Origin: Paracoccaceae bacterium
Lineage (GTDB): Bacteria > Pseudomonadota > Alphaproteobacteria > Rhodobacterales > Rhodobacteraceae
Assembly (NCBI GenBank): GCA_007134805.1
Contig: SLKB01000113.1
Span: 1 to 10,590 of the forward strand
Length of the DNA stretch: 10,590 bases
Direction: 5' to 3'
This document shows, piece after piece, positions 7,327-10,590 of the stretch. Position 1 is the stretch's first letter. The number at the start of each line of letters is the position of its first letter. Below the pieces are notes generated by a model. The model did not search any database. It saw only the letters and a list, made by a program, of their open reading frames with translations, and had not been told where the DNA came from. The position numbers were made by a program, and so were the translations under genes.

Positions 7327-7342
7327 CCGGGCCGGACCAGAC
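7321..7342. terminator. Weak hairpin spanning the pncB/smpB convergent junction
   Basis: On the minus strand the 22 nt fold as an 8-bp stem (GTCTGGTC with GGTCAGAC, two G-U pairs) around a 6-nt loop. On the plus strand the same bases give a 5-bp stem with two mismatches. No T tract follows on either side, so it is not a classic intrinsic terminator. It includes the pncB stop and ends just before the smpB stop. It could act as a bidirectional end point, but this is uncertain. Confidence 0.25.
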
Positions 7343-7343
7343 C

Positions 7344-7817
7344 TCAGCCATGCTCTTTCAACAGGCGGCGCTTCTGCTTGTCCCAGTCCCGCTTGGCCTC
7401 GGTCGCGCGCTTGTCGGCAAGCTTCTTGCCCTTGGCCACACCAATCTTGATCTTTACGAGGCCGCGATGGTTGAAATACATCACGATCGGCACGAGCGTC
7501 ATGCCCTGCTTGGCCGTCGCCGCCCAGAGCCGGGCCAATTCGCGTCGTGATGCCAGAAGCTTGCGCTTGCGGCGGGGCTCATGCCCAAAGGTCTTGGCCT
7601 GGGTATAGGGTGCGATATAGGCGTTGATAAGCCACAGCTCGCCATCCTCGACCCCGGCATAGCTTTCGGCGATATTCGATTGCCCGGTGCGCAGCGATTT
7701 AACCTCGGACCCCATAAGCATGATCCCGCATTCGAGGTCCTCCTCGATATGATAGTCAAACCGCGCGCGACGGTTTTCGGCGATGATACGGTAATTTGGG
7801 TCTGATTTCTGGGCCAT
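7344..7817 (-). CDS. smpB: SsrA-binding protein SmpB
   Basis: SmpB binds tmRNA (SsrA) and delivers it to stalled ribosomes in trans-translation, which frees the ribosome and tags the incomplete protein for degradation. The 157-residue length is typical. Diagnostic stretches are [19 protein letters not shown] (8-26), the [13 protein letters not shown] block (31-43), [21 protein letters not shown] (48-68, described by its ends), and the basic C-terminal tail [19 protein letters not shown] that becomes helical in the mRNA channel. The ATG at 7817 has AGGA 9 nt upstream. It lies 34 nt after the NYN-domain gene on the same strand. No tmRNA gene is in the window. Confidence 0.98.
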   Translation of the reverse strand: MAQKSDPNYRIIAENRRARFDYHIEEDLECGIMLMGSEVKSLRTGQSNIAESYAGVEDGELWLINAYIAPYTQAKTFGHEPRRKRKLLASRRELARLWAATAKQGMTLVPIVMYFNHRGLVKIKIGVAKGKKLADKRATEAKRDWDKQKRRLLKEHG

Positions 7818-7851
7818 GGGCGGTGTTCCTAAAGCGGCACGCGAAGGCTGT

Positions 7852-8559
7852 CTAGGGCTTCAGCCGCACCTGCATCGTGTTGCCAGAGGATTTGCGCAGC
7901 TCGAACACGCCGGCTTTCGCCACCAGCTCACTCAGTTTCGCGCAGCCATAGTTGCGGCTGTCGAAATCGGGATTGGCCGCGACGATGAACTGGCCGAGCT
8001 GGCCCAGCGAGAACCACTCCTGATCCTTGTCGATCGCCTGCATTGCCGATTTGACCAGCGGTACTGCTTGCGAGGGCGAAACCTTCTTGTTGCGGCTCGT
8101 TGGGTCCGGCTCGGCCTCCGGCAGGATGTTCTCGACGAAGATGAAACGTTTGCAGGCCTTGCGGAACGCTTCCGGCGTCTTCTGCTGGCCGATGCCGTAT
8201 ACATCGAGCCCCTGCTCGCGGATGCGGCTGGCAAGCCGTGTGAAGTCGCTGTCGGAACTGATCAGCACGAAACCATCGAATCGTCCCGAATGCAGCAGGT
8301 CCATCGCGTCGATCACCAGTGCGATGTCGCTGGAATTCTTGCCTACTGTGTTCGCAGGCTGATGGTGCGGCACGAGGGCAAGCATCGGCAGCTTGTCCTG
8401 CCAGCCCGACATCTGACTGCGCGAGAAATCGCCATAGATGCGTCGCACGCTGGCTTCGCCGAGGCTCGCGATCTCCTCGAAGATCGCCTCGGCCCATTTC
8501 GGCGAAGAATTGTCAGCGTCGATCAGAACTGCCAGCAGCGGGATCCCAGCACGGGCCAT
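7852..8559 (-). CDS. NYN-domain (PIN-like) protein with C-terminal OST-HTH/LOTUS-like domain
   Basis: This 235-residue protein resembles the LabA/DUF88 group, which has a PIN-like nuclease fold. The NYN domain covers about residues 8-145. Its acidic residues sit where the metal site should be: LIDADN (12-17, D14/D16), [13 protein letters not shown] (75-87, D78/D84) and ISSDSDF (100-106, D103/D105). The acidic set looks complete, so RNase activity is plausible but unproven. A charged linker (148-162) leads to a C-terminal region (163-232) whose [11 protein letters not shown] and [15 protein letters not shown] segments resemble an OST-HTH/LOTUS RNA-binding domain. The start is ATG 8559, with AAGGAG 10 nt upstream. 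An in-frame TTG at 8583, also preceded by AAGG, would add eight residues and cannot be excluded. It is 37 nt after the GNAT gene and 34 nt before smpB. Confidence 0.88.
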   Translation of the reverse strand: MARAGIPLLAVLIDADNSSPKWAEAIFEEIASLGEASVRRIYGDFSRSQMSGWQDKLPMLALVPHHQPANTVGKNSSDIALVIDAMDLLHSGRFDGFVLISSDSDFTRLASRIREQGLDVYGIGQQKTPEAFRKACKRFIFVENILPEAEPDPTSRNKKVSPSQAVPLVKSAMQAIDKDQEWFSLGQLGQFIVAANPDFDSRNYGCAKLSELVAKAGVFELRKSSGNTMQVRLKP

Positions 8560-8596
8560 CGGTGGAGTGCTCCTTATCGTCAAGGCGATCCTTCTG

Positions 8597-9088
8597 TCAC
8601 AAATGACGATACATGACCAGCGCGTCTACGTAACCCCGCCGCGGGTGATCGAAGGCGCGCGGCAGGCGGCCGACAATGTCGAATCCATGCGCCTGCCAGA
8701 GCGCAATCGCGCGTGAATTGGTTTCGACCACGAAATTGAACTGCATCGCGCGAAACCTTGCTGCGCGCGCGGTCTCGAGCGCATGACAGAGCATTGCGCG
8801 CGCCACGCCCCTGCCCATCGCCTCCGCTGCCGTCACGAAACCCGCATTGGCGACATGCGCGCCGCCACCCCCCTGATTGGGACAGAGGTAATATGTGCCC
8901 AGACTTTCACTCTCAGCCTCTGCGATGAAGGCGCAATGCGTGCCGCTGCACCAGAACTCCAGCGCCTGCGCGCGCGCGATGTCGCGGTCGATGGCATAGG
9001 TTTCGCCCGCGCGGAACACCGGCTCGAGCATCGCCCAGAGCACGGGGTGATCCAGCTCGGTTACCCGCCGGAACGTAAGATCATGCAA
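8597..9088 (-). CDS. GNAT-family N-acetyltransferase
   Basis: This 163-residue protein has the GNAT fold and should acetylate an amine, N-terminus or small molecule using acetyl-CoA; the substrate is not evident. Motif A is ANAGFVTAAEAMGRGVARAML (80-100, key residues G92-R-G-V-A-R), which forms the CoA pyrophosphate loop. Motif B follows with FVVETNSRAIALWQAHGF (119-136), including N124 and the GF at the end of the helix. The frame has an ATG at 9133, but that reads 45 nt into the upstream gene. TTG 9088 follows GGAGGG with 5-nt spacing and yields LTFRRVTELD at the N-terminus, the usual first strand, so I choose it. The gene overlaps the upstream isomerase-like gene by 8 nt. Confidence 0.88.
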   Translation of the reverse strand: MHDLTFRRVTELDHPVLWAMLEPVFRAGETYAIDRDIARAQALEFWCSGTHCAFIAEAESESLGTYYLCPNQGGGGAHVANAGFVTAAEAMGRGVARAMLCHALETARAARFRAMQFNFVVETNSRAIALWQAHGFDIVGRLPRAFDHPRRGYVDALVMYRHL

Positions 9089-9680
9089 GGCGACCCTCCG
9101 CCGCCCAGGCCAGTGCGTCGTCGAGACGGTCATCGCCCCAGAAGACCTCTCGCTCGACTACAAAGCTTGGTGCGCCGAAGACGCCCAGCGCCATGGCCTC
9201 GTCGGTTTGGGCGATCAGCCGATCGACAATCGCAGTGCTTTGCGCTTGCGCAAGCACCCGCTGCGGGTCTTGCCCGATGGATCCGAGAGCGCGGGTTATC
9301 GCCGGTTCGCGTCCGGGCTCTAGCCCGGAGCCGAACCAGAGCCGATAGGTTTCGGTCACATAATCCGCGCACCAGCCCTCATCGCAGCCCAAGAGCGCGA
9401 TCTGATTGGCAAGGGCAAGCTCCGCGATCGGATAGGGCGCCGGAACTTTCACATCAAGCCCGTATTTCTGCGCGCGCCGTTCGATGTCACGCCACATGTA
9501 GGCCGCCTTCACCGGCTTGTCGCGAAAGGGGATATTGTCCTGAGCGAGCATGATCCGGCGCACATCGAAGGGCCGCCAGCGCAACAGGGGCTCCGCCGGG
9601 CCGGCCCTGGCCAGGCGCAACACGCTGAGGCAACTGTAGGTGCTGCCGATTGAGACCCAGAAGTCGATGGGCCGCGCCAT
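9081..9680 (-). CDS. DsbA-fold protein of the 2-hydroxychromene-2-carboxylate isomerase / kappa-GST family
   Basis: This 199-residue protein belongs to the thioredoxin-fold HCCA isomerase/kappa-class GST group, glutathione-using enzymes that isomerise or conjugate aromatic or electrophilic compounds. The N-terminal strand and active-site turn are IDFWVSIGSTYSCLSV (5-20). S10 or S13 would be the catalytic Ser, and the usual SPY is STY here. The long helical insert covers about 55-160. The C-terminal GVFGAPSFVV with FWGDDRL (166-186) is diagnostic: the cis-Pro is P171 and the WGxDRL signature is complete. ATG 9680 has GGAG 9 nt upstream, inside the end of adhC, and starts 3 nt after the adhC stop. 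Co-expression with a glutathione-dependent dehydrogenase fits a glutathione-linked role. The true substrate is unknown; naphthalene catabolism is not supported by the neighbours. Confidence 0.88.
   Translation of the reverse strand: MARPIDFWVSIGSTYSCLSVLRLARAGPAEPLLRWRPFDVRRIMLAQDNIPFRDKPVKAAYMWRDIERRAQKYGLDVKVPAPYPIAELALANQIALLGCDEGWCADYVTETYRLWFGSGLEPGREPAITRALGSIGQDPQRVLAQAQSTAIVDRLIAQTDEAMALGVFGAPSFVVEREVFWGDDRLDDALAWAAEGRLA
9094..9099 (-). promoter_or_regulatory. Shine-Dalgarno GGAGGG for the TTG start of the GNAT gene
   Basis: GGAGGG lies within the last codons of the isomerase-like gene and is 5 nt before TTG (9088-9086). An ATG overlapping the upstream TGA is out of frame and reaches a stop within a few codons. 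The TTG is therefore the likely start. Confidence 0.6.
9304..9337. repeat. 34-nt imperfect inverted repeat inside the isomerase-like gene
   Basis: GGTTCG (9304-9309) pairs with CGAACC (9332-9337), and TCCGGGCT (9312-9319) pairs perfectly with AGCCCGGA (9322-9329). Two mismatched positions per arm separate the outer and inner stems, and the centre is CT. It lies wholly in coding sequence, encoding about SGLEPGREP. A strong mRNA hairpin is predicted. Confidence 0.7.
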
Positions 9681-9683
9681 CGC

Positions 9684-10590
<907 letters not shown>

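Overview
The window is high-GC, densely coding DNA with ten protein genes, almost no intergenic space and no RNA genes, mobile elements or CRISPR. The gene set (glutathione-dependent formaldehyde dehydrogenase, a kappa-GST/HCCA-isomerase-like protein, TrhO next to pncA-pncB, SmpB) and the GCGC-rich base usage suggest an alphaproteobacterium, most likely of the Rhodobacterales. That assignment is an inference from gene content.

Left part (1-4281, minus strand): an apparent four-gene operon read right to left. It encodes a family-2 glycosyltransferase with a long C-terminal extension, a TPR-like protein, a PAPS-dependent sulfotransferase that most likely starts at a TTG overlapping the upstream stop, and a large helical-repeat protein that runs off the left edge. 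Together they look like an accessory module that builds and sulfates a surface glycan or another acceptor. The two repeat proteins have no recognisable enzymatic function. This is the least ordinary part of the window.

Middle (4418-7326): trhO (tRNA U34 hydroxylase, rhodanese family) is on the minus strand. Divergent from it is a tight pncA-pncB operon (nicotinamidase, then nicotinate phosphoribosyltransferase) on the plus strand. The 99 bp between them must hold both promoters. pncA and pncB carry out two successive steps of NAD salvage: nicotinamide to nicotinate to nicotinate mononucleotide.

Right part (7344-10590, minus strand): five closely packed genes, in transcription order adhC (5' end outside the window), a DsbA-fold HCCA-isomerase-like protein, a GNAT acetyltransferase, a NYN-domain protein with a C-terminal OST-HTH-like region, and smpB. 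Gaps are 3, -8, 37 and 34 nt, so at least partial co-transcription is likely. The first two suggest glutathione-linked detoxification. The last two suggest RNA metabolism and ribosome rescue. smpB converges on pncB with only 17 bp between the stop codons.

I see no clear new defence or mobile system. The best leads are the glycosyltransferase/sulfotransferase cluster with its two uncharacterised repeat proteins, and the NYN/OST-HTH gene directly upstream of smpB.
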